Source of the DNA: Colwellia sp. D2M02 | Lineage (GTDB): Bacteria; Pseudomonadota; Gammaproteobacteria; Enterobacterales; Alteromonadaceae | Length of the DNA: 64,000 bases | Assembly: GCF_018860755.1 (NCBI RefSeq) | Contig: NZ_JAHKPW010000032.1 | Coordinates: 166,992 to 230,991, forward strand | Direction of reading: 5' to 3' | Notes under the pieces: generated by a model | Seen by the model: only the letters and a program-made list of their open reading frames with translations | The model's database searches: none | What the model was told of the DNA's origin: nothing | In this document: piece after piece, positions 8,351 through 17,405 of the stretch | Position numbering within the stretch: position 1 is the stretch's first letter | Layout of the letters: each line of letters opens with the position of its first letter | Translations under genes and position numbers: made by a program

Positions 8351-8366
8351 TTGAACGAATGTTCAA
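8351..8366. promoter_or_regulatory. Candidate TetR operator 3, near the regulator's own start
   Basis: TTGAACGAATGTTCAA is palindromic with a variant centre and lies 22 bases before the regulator's ATG, in a position suited to autorepression. Confidence 0.6.
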
Positions 8367-8387
8367 AGTAATTCTCTAGGTAGCAGC

Positions 8388-8972
8388 ATGGCCAAGGTAG
8401 CAAAATTTGACCGCGAAGCGGTAATAGACATAGCAACTAAGCTATATTGGAAAAAAGGCTTTCACGCCACTTCTATGCGTAATTTACAAGACGCAATAGA
8501 TATGCGTCCGGGTAGTATTTACGCCGCCTTTGGCAGTAAAGAGGGTTTATTTACCGAAACATTAAGAAATTACACTGACATGGGCATTGAGCAACTAAAA
8601 CAATGTCGACGTGAAAATAGCTCTCCTATTGAAGCACTTAAAGCCTTTATGAAAGCTCAAGTCATTGATACTCAAAATAGCGCTCCTAATGGGGTCTGTA
8701 TGCTAGCTAAAACCATTAATGAACTCACTAATGAAAACCAAGCGTTAATTGATATTACCAAAGCGCACTTAGGCGAAATTGCCACTGAGTTTGTTAAGCT
8801 TATTGAAGAGGCGCAAGTATTAGGTGAAGTTGATAACACTAAAAGTGCACAAGAGCTTGCCACCCATATACAAATCCAACTTGTGGGCTTACGAACTTAT
8901 GGCAAAGTAAACAACGATAAAGCTCAACTGAACAACATTATTGATAATATTTTTAACCACTACCCCTTTTAA
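8388..8972 (+). CDS. TetR/AcrR-family transcriptional regulator
   Basis: The 194-residue protein carries an N-terminal TetR helix-turn-helix domain at about residues 9-56: ATKLYWKKGFHATSMRNLQDAIDMRPGSIYAAFGSKEGLF is the classic pattern with the GSIYAAFGSKE recognition region. The rest is a helical ligand-binding and dimer domain. The Cys at about residue 104 (NGVCMLAKT) is conserved in a branch of this family related to thiol or electrophile sensing, but this is inference. It is divergent from the CMD and FrnE-like genes, with three palindromes in between, so it most likely represses itself and them. The ATG is the first possible start after the third palindrome. Confidence 0.88.
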   Translation: MAKVAKFDREAVIDIATKLYWKKGFHATSMRNLQDAIDMRPGSIYAAFGSKEGLFTETLRNYTDMGIEQLKQCRRENSSPIEALKAFMKAQVIDTQNSAPNGVCMLAKTINELTNENQALIDITKAHLGEIATEFVKLIEEAQVLGEVDNTKSAQELATHIQIQLVGLRTYGKVNNDKAQLNNIIDNIFNHYPF

Positions 8973-9226
8973 AATAATCCGTTGAAGCTTTTATACAAGC
9001 TTAGCAAGCAGCTAATTAGTAATATGAGACTCAACGTGCCACAATCAACAAGCAATGATATTTAATTACCGAGTAATGCTTTACAATTCAAAGATACATC
9101 GAATAAATATGCTGGCTCAGCGTAATAAAGCATATTGCTTGTATTATAAGTTACCAAGTTAACCAGAAAAGCCTCAAAACAGCGCACTATAGAGTTATCA
9201 CTAAAAAATTCAAAGAGCAAAAATTG

Positions 9227-10672
9227 ATGAACAACACAGAACAGCCCTCCATCCTTTGGCACGATTATGAGACCTGGGGTATTTCACCTAAATTTGATAA
9301 GCCTTCTCAGTTTGCAGGCATTCGTACCGACCTTGATTTAAATATTATCGGCGAGCCGCAAATGTTTTACTGTCAGCCGCCTGTTGATTACCTCCCTCAC
9401 CCTGAAGCGTGTTTAGTTACTGGTATTACGCCACAAAAAGCGCAACGTGAGGGTTTATCAGAGGCTGATTTTGCTAAGCGTATTCATGAGCTGTTTAGCA
9501 CGCCTAATACTTGTGTCGCTGGGTATAACAATATTCGTTTTGACGATGAAGTTTCTCGTTATTTATTTTATCGTAACTTTTACGACCCTTATGCCCGTGA
9601 GTGGCAAAATGGTAATAGCCGCTGGGATATTATTGATATGGTGCGTGCGTGTTATGCACTGCGCCCTGAAGGTATTAATTGGCCAACCGTTGAGCGTGAT
9701 GGTGAGCAAGTAGTCAGTTTTCGCTTAGAGTTACTCACCAAAGCTAATGGTATTAGCCATGAAGCTGCCCATGATGCAATGAGTGATGTTTACGCAACGA
9801 TTGCGATGGCAAAACTTATTAAAGAGAAGCAGCCAAAGCTCTATGATTTTATTTTCAATTTAAAAAACAAAAAGCAAGTGGCTGAATTACTGAACGTCGC
9901 TGAAATGACGCCAGTCGTTCATACCTCAAGCAAAATTTCATCACAGCATGGCTGTACTAGCTGGTTTGCTCCGGTTAATTATCACCCTGTTAATAAAAAT
10001 GCAGTAATTTGTGTTGATTTAGCACAAGATATTTCACCATTACTTGAGCTTTCTAGTGATGAAATTAAAACTAGGTTATACACGCGCTACGATGATTTAG
10101 CGCCTGATGAAAAGCCTATTCCAGTTAAGCTTATTCATTTAAATAAATGCCCTATTGTAGCGCCCGCAAAAACCTTATTACCTGAAAATGCAACACGTTT
10201 AGACATTCCTCGTGATTTTTGCTTAGCGAACTTAGCGTTATTAAAAGACAATGCTGAAATAAGGGATAAGCTAAGCGATGTCTTTGCAAGCTCTGATTTT
10301 GACAATGATGAGGTTGATGCTGAACAAGCACTATACGGCGGTAACTTTTTTAGTCACAGTGATAAAGCGCAAATGGATATTTTACGCGGCTTAGCACCAG
10401 AGCAACTGGCAACGCATCCGTTTACTTTTCAAGATGAGCGTTTAACCACATTACTTTTTCGCTATCGTGCCCGTAACTACCCCACAACATTAACGAATGA
10501 AGAGCAGCAGCGCTGGCAGCAATACTGTCAAAGTAAATTGCAATATGGTGGTAAAGGTATTTTAAGTGCTGATGAGTTTATGATAACTATTGAAAACTTG
10601 GCGCACGAGCATGAGAGCGACCAAGGTAAAATGGCGGTACTCAAAGCTTTATATGAATATTTACAAAGCTAA
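9227..10672 (+). CDS. sbcB: Exodeoxyribonuclease I
   Basis: SbcB degrades single-stranded DNA from the 3' end and takes part in mismatch repair and recombination. The DEDDh exonuclease domain starts with LWHDYETWGISPKFDKPSQFA (Asp and Glu metal ligands near residue 13-15), continues with VAGYNNIRFDDEVSRYLFYRNF and ends with the HEAAHDAMSDVYATIAMAK motif near residue 182. The SH3-like and helical C-terminal parts of the family follow (GGNFFSHSDKAQMDILRG). Length 481 residues is close to the E. coli enzyme. A TTG codon precedes the ATG directly; the ATG at 9227 is the normal choice. The gene is convergent with the EAL-domain gene. Confidence 0.95.
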   Translation: MNNTEQPSILWHDYETWGISPKFDKPSQFAGIRTDLDLNIIGEPQMFYCQPPVDYLPHPEACLVTGITPQKAQREGLSEADFAKRIHELFSTPNTCVAGYNNIRFDDEVSRYLFYRNFYDPYAREWQNGNSRWDIIDMVRACYALRPEGINWPTVERDGEQVVSFRLELLTKANGISHEAAHDAMSDVYATIAMAKLIKEKQPKLYDFIFNLKNKKQVAELLNVAEMTPVVHTSSKISSQHGCTSWFAPVNYHPVNKNAVICVDLAQDISPLLELSSDEIKTRLYTRYDDLAPDEKPIPVKLIHLNKCPIVAPAKTLLPENATRLDIPRDFCLANLALLKDNAEIRDKLSDVFASSDFDNDEVDAEQALYGGNFFSHSDKAQMDILRGLAPEQLATHPFTFQDERLTTLLFRYRARNYPTTLTNEEQQRWQQYCQSKLQYGGKGILSADEFMITIENLAHEHESDQGKMAVLKALYEYLQS

Positions 10673-10696
10673 TTGTTAAAATAATTTAAATTACCT

Positions 10697-10727
10697 ATTA
10701 GCCAATTTACTGCACAGAGTGGCTAAT
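10697..10727. terminator. Shared hairpin between convergent sbcB and EAL genes
   Basis: ATTAGCCA / TGGCTAAT stem with a 15-base loop in a 54-base gap. It has no strong T-run on either side, so its terminator activity is uncertain. Confidence 0.5.
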
Positions 10728-13204
10728 CAAGTATTATGTTCAAGTAAATAATTAACAATATCGCTGCGGAAAACCATCCCAACATAACTGTCTTTATCAT
10801 CAACAATAACCCAGGGAAACTGTTTATTATCTTTAATCAATACGGACAAGTCATACACCACCGTTGTGTTTAAAAGCTGCGTAAACTCGACATTCATTAA
10901 TTGATTAATCGGCTTATTCCATATTTTCGACTCTTTAGTCGTTTCTGTATCGGTTCCCATAGTGGGTGATAAATGTAAGTTGAGCTCTGCACGGCCGACC
11001 AAACCAACGCATTTATTACGAAGTAAAACTGGAATGACGTGTGTAGAATTAAGCGTAATATATTGGTGAAGAGTAACAAGGTGATCTGTTGGAGCTAACG
11101 TATAGAGATCTTTTTTTATTAATGTTGTAAAGCTGCCAAGTTGATTTTTATTCTCATTGAAACTCATAATACGGTTAAATTTTTCGATAAAATACATTGC
11201 GCTATTTAAGTCAGGCAATGCTTTAGGTTTTGAAAAAATATACCCTTGAATATAGTCAACTTTCAAAGCTTGCAATACAAAGAGTTCCTCCTTATTCTCA
11301 ACCCCTTCGGCAATCACTTTTACTCCTAAGGTATGAGAAAGTTCAGTGATCATTTTTACAATATTATACTTATTATTATCTTGATAAATGTCCGTTACAA
11401 AGGCCTTATCTATTTTTAAAATATCAAATACCCCCCCGGTTAAATATATAAATGATGAGTAACCCGTACCAAAGTCATCTATTGCGATGTTAACCCCTAC
11501 ATTATGTAGTTCCGCAATAGCATTTGACTGTTTAGACTGGCTGTCAAAATAGGCACTTTCTGTTAGCTCTATAGTGACTAAATTAGGGGTTTGAGTATTT
11601 GTTAGAATTAACTGATTTAATTTAGCTAAAACTTCTGAAGTATCTTGTTTAGTATTTAAGGAGCAATTAATAGTAATACCAATATCATCGCCAAATATAC
11701 CTTGTAACTCTTGTAAATCCGTCAACGCTTTAGCACTAATACAGTTATCTAATGCCGCAATAAGATCAAGATCTTCGGCAATAGTGATCATTTCTTCAAT
11801 ATTACTGTCTATATCAACAATACTTGGAAAACGACATAATGCCTCAAACTTAACTAACTCCCCCGTACTGCTGTTAACAATAGGTTGATAATGCACTGCA
11901 AGTTGTTGTTCGTTGATCGCTTGTGAGACAAAAGTTTCTAGCTGCTTTTTACGGGCAATTTCCTGATGAATGGCGCGAAAATAAAAGTTAACATGTCGCC
12001 CTTCGCCAGCATGCCCCTCAACCATTGCCTCGGTTGCATTTGACAATAACTCTTGCGGCGACTGACTATCTAACCCTAATACTGAAACTCCTACTCTCCC
12101 CTTCATAATGGCATCGTGAACGTCTTTAGTAGCATGAAATTTAATATCTTGAAACATATACCTTAAGGCCGAACGAATAGCCCTAGATTGCTCACTGTTT
12201 TGCTTGAAATGATATTCGGCGCAAATAGCAAATATACCTTCGCCCATATAGCCTGTGACTTGACATAAACGTACATGAAATAGTGAGTCAGATAAGGAAA
12301 CAAGGTTTTTATGATAATTTTCACTGGCAAAAGATGGCTTAACAACCAAAACAATTTTACCACTATGGTGCCCTGTTTTTTGACTGAAAATAGTAAGATC
12401 CTCAAGAAACTTTTCTTTAGTTGGCTGCTTGGTTAATAAATCTATTCCACCTAGCTCTGTGTCCATCAAACGTGATAGTTGTTTACTTAAGTCTACGGTT
12501 AACCCCAAATAGAAAACAGTTCCTTTAACTGGTGATATTTTATGAATGGTTAATTCATGAGGATAAATTTCCCCGTCAGGATGGCGATTTAAAATAACAC
12601 CAGTCCAGTGCCCTAACTCATTAATATTCGCCCACATATCCTGATAAAACTCTTTTGAGTGTCGTCCGGCATTAAAGCTACGTGTATTTTTACCTATTAA
12701 CTCACCTCGGTTTACGCCCATTTGCCTTTCAAAGTAAGCATTACAGGCAAGTATTTTTGATTCGCTATTTGTAATTAAAATACCATGATGATCATTTTCA
12801 AATAAGCTTTGAAAAATATTAGCTATTTCCATATGGTTAGCAAACATCATTAAAGGTTGCATAGTTCCTGTAATAATATTGTTCTTTGATAGGTTAAGGT
12901 TAAACTCGACATAAACAAACTCTTCGTTACTAAGCATTAAGCAACAAGTAAAGTTTTGAGGTGAGTTAGTTATTAATACTTCACGAAAAACCTGTTGCGC
13001 TTTTTCACGCTTTTCATAAGTAATTAATGCCATAAGGTCGGCAACAGTATGTATTGGTTGATTAAACTGGAATAGCGAGTTAAAAATACCCTGATCATAG
13101 TGAAATTGCTGAGTAGCTATATCTAAGGACCACTTAATCAAAGGAAAGGTATCTTGTATATGAATATTCTCACTGTTTTCTACCGCTAAGTTGCTGTTAA
13201 CCAT
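10727..13204 (-). CDS. PAS - degenerate GGDEF - EAL - CBS pair protein (probable c-di-GMP phosphodiesterase)
   Basis: This 825-residue cytoplasmic protein has an N-terminal sensor region, a PAS domain (about 126-245), a GGDEF-like domain (about 255-410), an EAL domain (about 415-665) and a C-terminal CBS-type pair (about 695-825). The GGDEF signature is replaced by MGEGIF near residue 320, so it should not make c-di-GMP. The EAL domain keeps EAL (454-456), ELTES (546-550), DDFGTG (576-581), KID (598-600) and AEGVE (632-636), so hydrolysis of c-di-GMP is likely. CBS pairs bind adenine nucleotides and may tune the activity to energy state. There are no membrane segments. Its nearest neighbours are unrelated, and it probably controls motility, pili or biofilm switching. 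Confidence 0.88.
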   Translation of the reverse strand: MVNSNLAVENSENIHIQDTFPLIKWSLDIATQQFHYDQGIFNSLFQFNQPIHTVADLMALITYEKREKAQQVFREVLITNSPQNFTCCLMLSNEEFVYVEFNLNLSKNNIITGTMQPLMMFANHMEIANIFQSLFENDHHGILITNSESKILACNAYFERQMGVNRGELIGKNTRSFNAGRHSKEFYQDMWANINELGHWTGVILNRHPDGEIYPHELTIHKISPVKGTVFYLGLTVDLSKQLSRLMDTELGGIDLLTKQPTKEKFLEDLTIFSQKTGHHSGKIVLVVKPSFASENYHKNLVSLSDSLFHVRLCQVTGYMGEGIFAICAEYHFKQNSEQSRAIRSALRYMFQDIKFHATKDVHDAIMKGRVGVSVLGLDSQSPQELLSNATEAMVEGHAGEGRHVNFYFRAIHQEIARKKQLETFVSQAINEQQLAVHYQPIVNSSTGELVKFEALCRFPSIVDIDSNIEEMITIAEDLDLIAALDNCISAKALTDLQELQGIFGDDIGITINCSLNTKQDTSEVLAKLNQLILTNTQTPNLVTIELTESAYFDSQSKQSNAIAELHNVGVNIAIDDFGTGYSSFIYLTGGVFDILKIDKAFVTDIYQDNNKYNIVKMITELSHTLGVKVIAEGVENKEELFVLQALKVDYIQGYIFSKPKALPDLNSAMYFIEKFNRIMSFNENKNQLGSFTTLIKKDLYTLAPTDHLVTLHQYITLNSTHVIPVLLRNKCVGLVGRAELNLHLSPTMGTDTETTKESKIWNKPINQLMNVEFTQLLNTTVVYDLSVLIKDNKQFPWVIVDDKDSYVGMVFRSDIVNYLLEHNT

Positions 13205-13377
13205 ATTTCTTATTTATCCATTTATTTACTGATCCTAGTAAATAAATTTAGTCTAAATTTCTGACGGTTGTAGTGAAACTTATAAAATAATTACCTATTT
13301 GTGTAAGTTAACGTATATTGACGTTCTAGCGTACAGTAGCTTCCATCTATAAAAATAACGATAAAACAAAAAGCCTT

Positions 13378-14826
13378 ATGAATAACACTCAAAACAAAAC
13401 AACACCTATGGGTATGCTGTTATTAGGTCCAATGCTAATGTTGATGACCTTATTAATCCCCGCCCCTTTTGAAGGTATGTCAGCCGCGGCGTGGCACACA
13501 TTAGGCTTAGCCTTATGGATGGCAACATGGTGGATTTCTGAGGCAACCCCTGTTTCAGTAACGGCATTTTTGCCATTAATTGTTGCCCCTATTATTGGTA
13601 TTGCGCCAATTAAAGCGGTAACGTCTTCGTACGCACACCCACTTATCTTTTTATTTTTGGGTGGTTTCTTTATCTCTATAGCGATGGAGCGTTGGAACTT
13701 ACATAAACGTATTGCATTAAAAGCGATGTCGATAGTCAGCCCTAAACCTAGCCATCAAATAGGCGGGTTAATGATAGTAACAGCCTTTTTATCAATGTGG
13801 ATGTCTAATACGGCAACCGCGGTAATGATGCTACCTATCGCCTTATCTATTATTCAAATGGTTAACCAAAAACAAAGCAATAACAATGGTCATTATGCCA
13901 AAGCCATGCTATTAGCCATTGCCTTTTCAGCCAGTATTGGCGGCTTAGCAACACTTATTGGTACTCCGCCCAATGCATTAATGGCTGCTTATTTATCAGA
14001 TAGCTATGGTATTGAAATTGGTTTTGCGCAATGGATGATGGTAGGTGTTCCGTTAACCACAGTGATGTTAGTTTTTTGTTGGTTTATTCTGACTAAAATT
14101 CGCTACAAGGTGAATCAAGGTAAAACGGTTAATACCAAGAGCTTATTTAAAGAAAAACTGCTTGAGTTAGGTAGCATGAGTAAAGGCGAGAAAATGGTAT
14201 TATTTTTCTTTGGCCTGGCCGCATTCGGTTGGATATTTAGACCGCTAATCGCCAGCGCTACCGGTCTGCCAATATCTGATACCGGTATTGCGATGTTTGT
14301 CGCCTTATTATTATTTATAGCGCCTGTCGATAGTAAAAAAGACATTCGCGTTTTATCGTGGGATGATACTAAAAAGTTACCGTGGGGCGTATTGTTACTT
14401 TTCGGCGGTGGACTTGCGTTAGCAGGCTTAATTAAAAAGTCGGGGTTAGCCGCATTTATCGCAACACAACTTGAAACAACCTCAACATTTCCGTTATTAG
14501 CAGCAGTATTAATTGTCACTGTAACGATTTTATTCTTGACGGAAATCACCAGTAATACCGCTACTGCGGCGAGCTTTTTACCTTTGTTAGGCCCTATTTC
14601 AGTCACGTTAGTAGACAGCCCAATGATGCTAGTTATTCCTGCCGCATTAGCAGCAAGTTGCGCCTTTATGATGCCAGTTGCCACGCCACCTAATGCTATT
14701 GTATTTAGCTCAGGAGAGCTGCGTATTCGTGACATGGCAAAAGCAGGTTTATGGCTAAATTTAGCTGCTATTGCTATTATTGTGTTACTGATGTTTACCA
14801 GCGTACCTATGATATTTAACCTATAA
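13378..14826 (+). CDS. DASS/SLC13-family sodium-coupled anion (dicarboxylate) symporter
   Basis: The 482-residue protein has 11 or so membrane helices and the two-fold repeat of the divalent anion:sodium symporter family. Both copies of the substrate signature are visible: SNT at 143-145 (MSNTATAVMMLPIA) and SNT at 392-394 (TSNTATAASFLPLL), each followed by a proline turn: GTPPNA (195-200) and ATPPNA (about 440). These loops bind the carboxylates and sodium in VcINDY. The likely substrates are C4-dicarboxylates such as succinate, but sulfate cannot be excluded from sequence alone. It is a single gene with a strong terminator, divergent from the EAL protein. Confidence 0.9.
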   Translation: MNNTQNKTTPMGMLLLGPMLMLMTLLIPAPFEGMSAAAWHTLGLALWMATWWISEATPVSVTAFLPLIVAPIIGIAPIKAVTSSYAHPLIFLFLGGFFISIAMERWNLHKRIALKAMSIVSPKPSHQIGGLMIVTAFLSMWMSNTATAVMMLPIALSIIQMVNQKQSNNNGHYAKAMLLAIAFSASIGGLATLIGTPPNALMAAYLSDSYGIEIGFAQWMMVGVPLTTVMLVFCWFILTKIRYKVNQGKTVNTKSLFKEKLLELGSMSKGEKMVLFFFGLAAFGWIFRPLIASATGLPISDTGIAMFVALLLFIAPVDSKKDIRVLSWDDTKKLPWGVLLLFGGGLALAGLIKKSGLAAFIATQLETTSTFPLLAAVLIVTVTILFLTEITSNTATAASFLPLLGPISVTLVDSPMMLVIPAALAASCAFMMPVATPPNAIVFSSGELRIRDMAKAGLWLNLAAIAIIVLLMFTSVPMIFNL

Positions 14827-14849
14827 CAGATAAGCGCTAAGTAACCTAA

Positions 14850-14880
14850 AAAAAACGCCAGCTTAATGCTGGCGCTTTTT
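14850..14880. terminator. Terminator after the DASS symporter
   Basis: CGCCAGC TTAAT GCTGGCG stem followed by CTTTTT, preceded by a run of A so that it may also work on the minus strand. Confidence 0.88.
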
Positions 14881-14930
14881 AAATGGGCTGTACATATTGC
14901 GAGTAAAATATAAGGCTATACTTCTGCTAA

Positions 14931-14951
14931 GTTCAGTTCAGTTCAGTTCAG
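14931..14951. repeat. GTTCA pentanucleotide repeat, four units
   Basis: Four exact copies of GTTCA followed by G lie in the gap between the terminator and the convergent lipoprotein gene. It may be a slippage site but no gene overlaps it. Confidence 0.8.
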
Positions 14952-15017
14952 TAGATTCTGAGTTGAACTATCTACCCAACCTAACTACCTGAGTATCATT
15001 TCCCTACTTTAGAGCCT

Positions 15018-15815
15018 TTAAAAAAGACAAGGTGGATTACTCGATATAACCTCTGATGACACTTGTTTGAACATCGATTGAGTATTCAAATCACCAACAA
15101 TGCCAGAAATAAAAGGCAATAAATCAGCGGGTTCACCTGTTATGGTTTCATACAGCACAAAAGCGCTAAGACTAGCCCCTAACTCACTAGCATGATTTTC
15201 ATCGGCTTGGTAAACGACAGTATTTGGTTCAATCGACAGTGCTTTATTCCACGCTAAGCCAACAGGAGCGACACAGCTCAATTGCATTGAAGCAATATCT
15301 TGATGAATTCCATGGACGTACTCTGCTTCTTGTGTTTTACCTTCTGGCGGGTGTTCAGGAAAAAGAATAGGTGTAGCTCCTATTGCCTTGACACGTTGAA
15401 TCCAGACAATGGTTGCCTCAGTTGAATACAACACTGACTGACTTTGTGAATATTTCTGTCCTTGTAAAATAACATGACTCCATTGTTTACTTTCAAGTAC
15501 TTCGATAATACTTTCATTTTTTACAATGGCATCAAGAAATGCGCCGGTGCGCGTCTCAATATTCACCGTTTTATTCGTTTTAGTAAATATACTTTTTAAA
15601 AGCGGTTCAATGTATTGCACATGACTATTACCTAGGATGAGTACATTATAACTTGCTAAGCCTTGATTATTAGGGATAGCTAAGTTATCTGTCGTCTTCA
15701 CTGGCGTGACATCAATTGGACCGCCCGCAGTAGGAACCTTCGTCGGTGCAGTAGGGCCACCACCGCAAGCAGCTAATAACAATATACTCGTCAAAACACC
15801 AATAAATACCTTCAT
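15018..15815 (-). CDS. SGNH-type hydrolase-like lipoprotein
   Basis: The protein starts with a short hydrophobic signal and a lipobox (LLLAAC, lipidated Cys about residue 17), then a proline/threonine-rich linker (residues 20-45). The globular part opens NVLILGNSHVQYIEPLL, a GNSH version of SGNH block I in which Ser is the nucleophile, and ends with YQADENHASELG, an Asp-x-x-His block V. ILQGQKYSQS supplies a likely middle block. This suggests an esterase or acyl hydrolase on the periplasmic side of a membrane; the substrate is unknown. The second ATG is preferred because GAGGG is too close to the first (15818). It lies 12 bases downstream of the dehydrogenase gene and is probably co-transcribed with it. 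Confidence 0.7.
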   Translation of the reverse strand: MKVFIGVLTSILLLAACGGGPTAPTKVPTAGGPIDVTPVKTTDNLAIPNNQGLASYNVLILGNSHVQYIEPLLKSIFTKTNKTVNIETRTGAFLDAIVKNESIIEVLESKQWSHVILQGQKYSQSQSVLYSTEATIVWIQRVKAIGATPILFPEHPPEGKTQEAEYVHGIHQDIASMQLSCVAPVGLAWNKALSIEPNTVVYQADENHASELGASLSAFVLYETITGEPADLLPFISGIVGDLNTQSMFKQVSSEVISSNPPCLF

Positions 15816-15829
15816 CATTCCCTCGATAA

Positions 15830-16693
15830 TTATTTTTTAAAACGTGAAATCAAACTAGACGTATCCCAGCGATTACCACCGTTTTCTTGAATTTCTTGAT
15901 AAAAGCCATCAACCATTTTTGTCATGGGTAGCGCAACATCATGTTTATCGGCTTCACTAAAGGCTATGCCTAAATCTTTACGCATCCAGTCTACCGCAAA
16001 ACCAAAATCATATTCACCCGCAAACATAGTTTGGTAGCGGTTTTCCATTTGCCATGAGCCCGCAGCACCTTTTGAAATAGTTTCAACTAATGCTTTAGGA
16101 TCTAATCCCACTTTTTCAGCAAAATTAAAACCTTCCGCTAATCCTTGTACCACACCTGCAATACATATTTGATTAACCATTTTCGCTAACTGGCCAGAGC
16201 CAACAGGCCCCATCAACTGACTAAAACGTGCATAAGCGTCCATAACAGGCTGCGCTTTAGCAAATGTTGCTGCATCACCGCCGCACATTACCGTTAAAAC
16301 ACCGTTTTCTGCGCCTGCTTGACCACCTGACACTGGCGCATCTAAAAAGTACTGACCATGAGTAAGAGCGACTGATGCTAACTCTCGGGCTAACTCAGCT
16401 GAGGCTGTAGTATGATCAACAAAAATACTACCTTGTGGCATACCAGCTAAAATACCATTCTCACCTAAAGTCACTTGACGAACATCGTCATCATTACCCA
16501 CACAACAAAAAACCAAATCACAACCTTGTGCTGCTAATGCTGGTGTTGTTGCAACACTACCACCAAACTCAGCCTGCCATGCCAGCGCTTTTTCATGGCT
16601 GCGGTTATAAACGCAAACATCAATATTCGCTTTTGCTAAATGACCCGCCATTGGGTACCCCATCACGCCTAAACCGATAAATGCAACTTTCAT
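15830..16693 (-). CDS. NAD(P)-dependent beta-hydroxyacid dehydrogenase (HIBADH/GLYR family)
   Basis: The 287-residue protein starts with a Rossmann nucleotide site FIGLGVMGYPMAGHLAK (residues 5-21), with VYNRSHEKA after the second strand; an Arg after Asn here suggests NADPH is possible. DHTTASAELARELA and the catalytic-domain motif DAPVSGGQAGAENGVLTVMCGG follow, then the conserved Lys in GSGQLAKMVNQICIAG (about residue 170). This family includes 3-hydroxyisobutyrate dehydrogenase, tartronate semialdehyde reductase and succinic semialdehyde reductases, so the exact substrate is open. It is divergent from glutathione peroxidase. Confidence 0.88.
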   Translation of the reverse strand: MKVAFIGLGVMGYPMAGHLAKANIDVCVYNRSHEKALAWQAEFGGSVATTPALAAQGCDLVFCCVGNDDDVRQVTLGENGILAGMPQGSIFVDHTTASAELARELASVALTHGQYFLDAPVSGGQAGAENGVLTVMCGGDAATFAKAQPVMDAYARFSQLMGPVGSGQLAKMVNQICIAGVVQGLAEGFNFAEKVGLDPKALVETISKGAAGSWQMENRYQTMFAGEYDFGFAVDWMRKDLGIAFSEADKHDVALPMTKMVDGFYQEIQENGGNRWDTSSLISRFKK

Positions 16694-16819
16694 ATTTTTC
16701 CCTTAACGTAATACCATCTAGTTCTAAGATATTGGAATATTTCACTGCCGTTACTTTACAATACAAGCGTATAACTTTCATGTAATATTGAGAAATATTA
16801 CCCTATTAGGAATAGCGAT

Positions 16820-17299
16820 ATGAATAGTATTTACACCTTTTCAGCACAAAAAAATAACAATGAAGACGTGTCACTCTCACAGTATGAAAATAAAGTGTTA
16901 CTTATAGTAAATACCGCAAGTAATTGTGGATTTACGCCGCAATATCAAGGGTTGCAGAGTTTATACGACAACTATAAAGAAGACGGACTTGAAGTGTTAG
17001 CCTTTCCTTGTAATCAGTTCAAGCAGCAAGAAAGTGGCAGCAATGAAGAAATTAAACAGTTTTGTGATTTACAGTTTAATATAAGCTTTGATTTATTTAA
17101 TAAAGTTGATGTTAACGGAAAGAATAGCCATCCTTTATTTAGCTATTTAAAAGCACAAGCTCCTGGCTTATTAGGCTCTAAGGCTATAAAGTGGAATTTC
17201 ACTAAATTTTTAATTAACCGTGATGGTCAAGTTATAAAGCGTTACGCTCCAATAACTAAGCCTGAAGATATCGCCAGTGATATAGAAAAAATATTATAG
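16820..17299 (+). CDS. Glutathione peroxidase family protein (Cys type)
   Basis: The 159-residue protein has the peroxidatic Cys36 in the NTASNCGFTPQY motif, Gln66 in FPCNQF, and Trp125-Asn126 in IKWNFTKFL, which together make the GPx catalytic tetrad. A second Cys82 (IKQFCDLQF) matches the resolving cysteine of bacterial, thioredoxin-dependent GPx enzymes, so the physiological reductant may be thioredoxin rather than glutathione. It should reduce hydrogen peroxide and lipid hydroperoxides in the cytoplasm. It is monocistronic and convergent with lysC. Confidence 0.93.
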   Translation: MNSIYTFSAQKNNNEDVSLSQYENKVLLIVNTASNCGFTPQYQGLQSLYDNYKEDGLEVLAFPCNQFKQQESGSNEEIKQFCDLQFNISFDLFNKVDVNGKNSHPLFSYLKAQAPGLLGSKAIKWNFTKFLINRDGQVIKRYAPITKPEDIASDIEKIL

Positions 17300-17336
17300 A
17301 AAAGAGCTATAAAAAAGGTACTGTAGAAAAATAAGT

Positions 17337-17366
17337 ATATGAGCGTGACTCAAGTAACGCTCATAT
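17337..17366. terminator. Hairpin after glutathione peroxidase
   Basis: ATATGAGCGT / ACGCTCATAT stem with a ten-base loop between the convergent genes; the T-run after it is weak. A separate palindrome TAACCTGATCAGGTTA lies at 17380-17395, nearer lysC. Confidence 0.6.
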
Positions 17367-17405
17367 CATAGTTTATATTTAACCTGATCAGGTTATTTAT
17401 ATTTA

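Noticed and set aside
10727..13204. Diguanylate cyclase activity for the EAL protein
   Set aside because: The GGDEF active-site motif is lost (MGEGIF), so only the EAL activity is supported.
14115..14735. 206-residue ORF on the minus strand
   Set aside because: It lies entirely inside the DASS symporter gene in antisense, has low-complexity composition and no recognisable domain.
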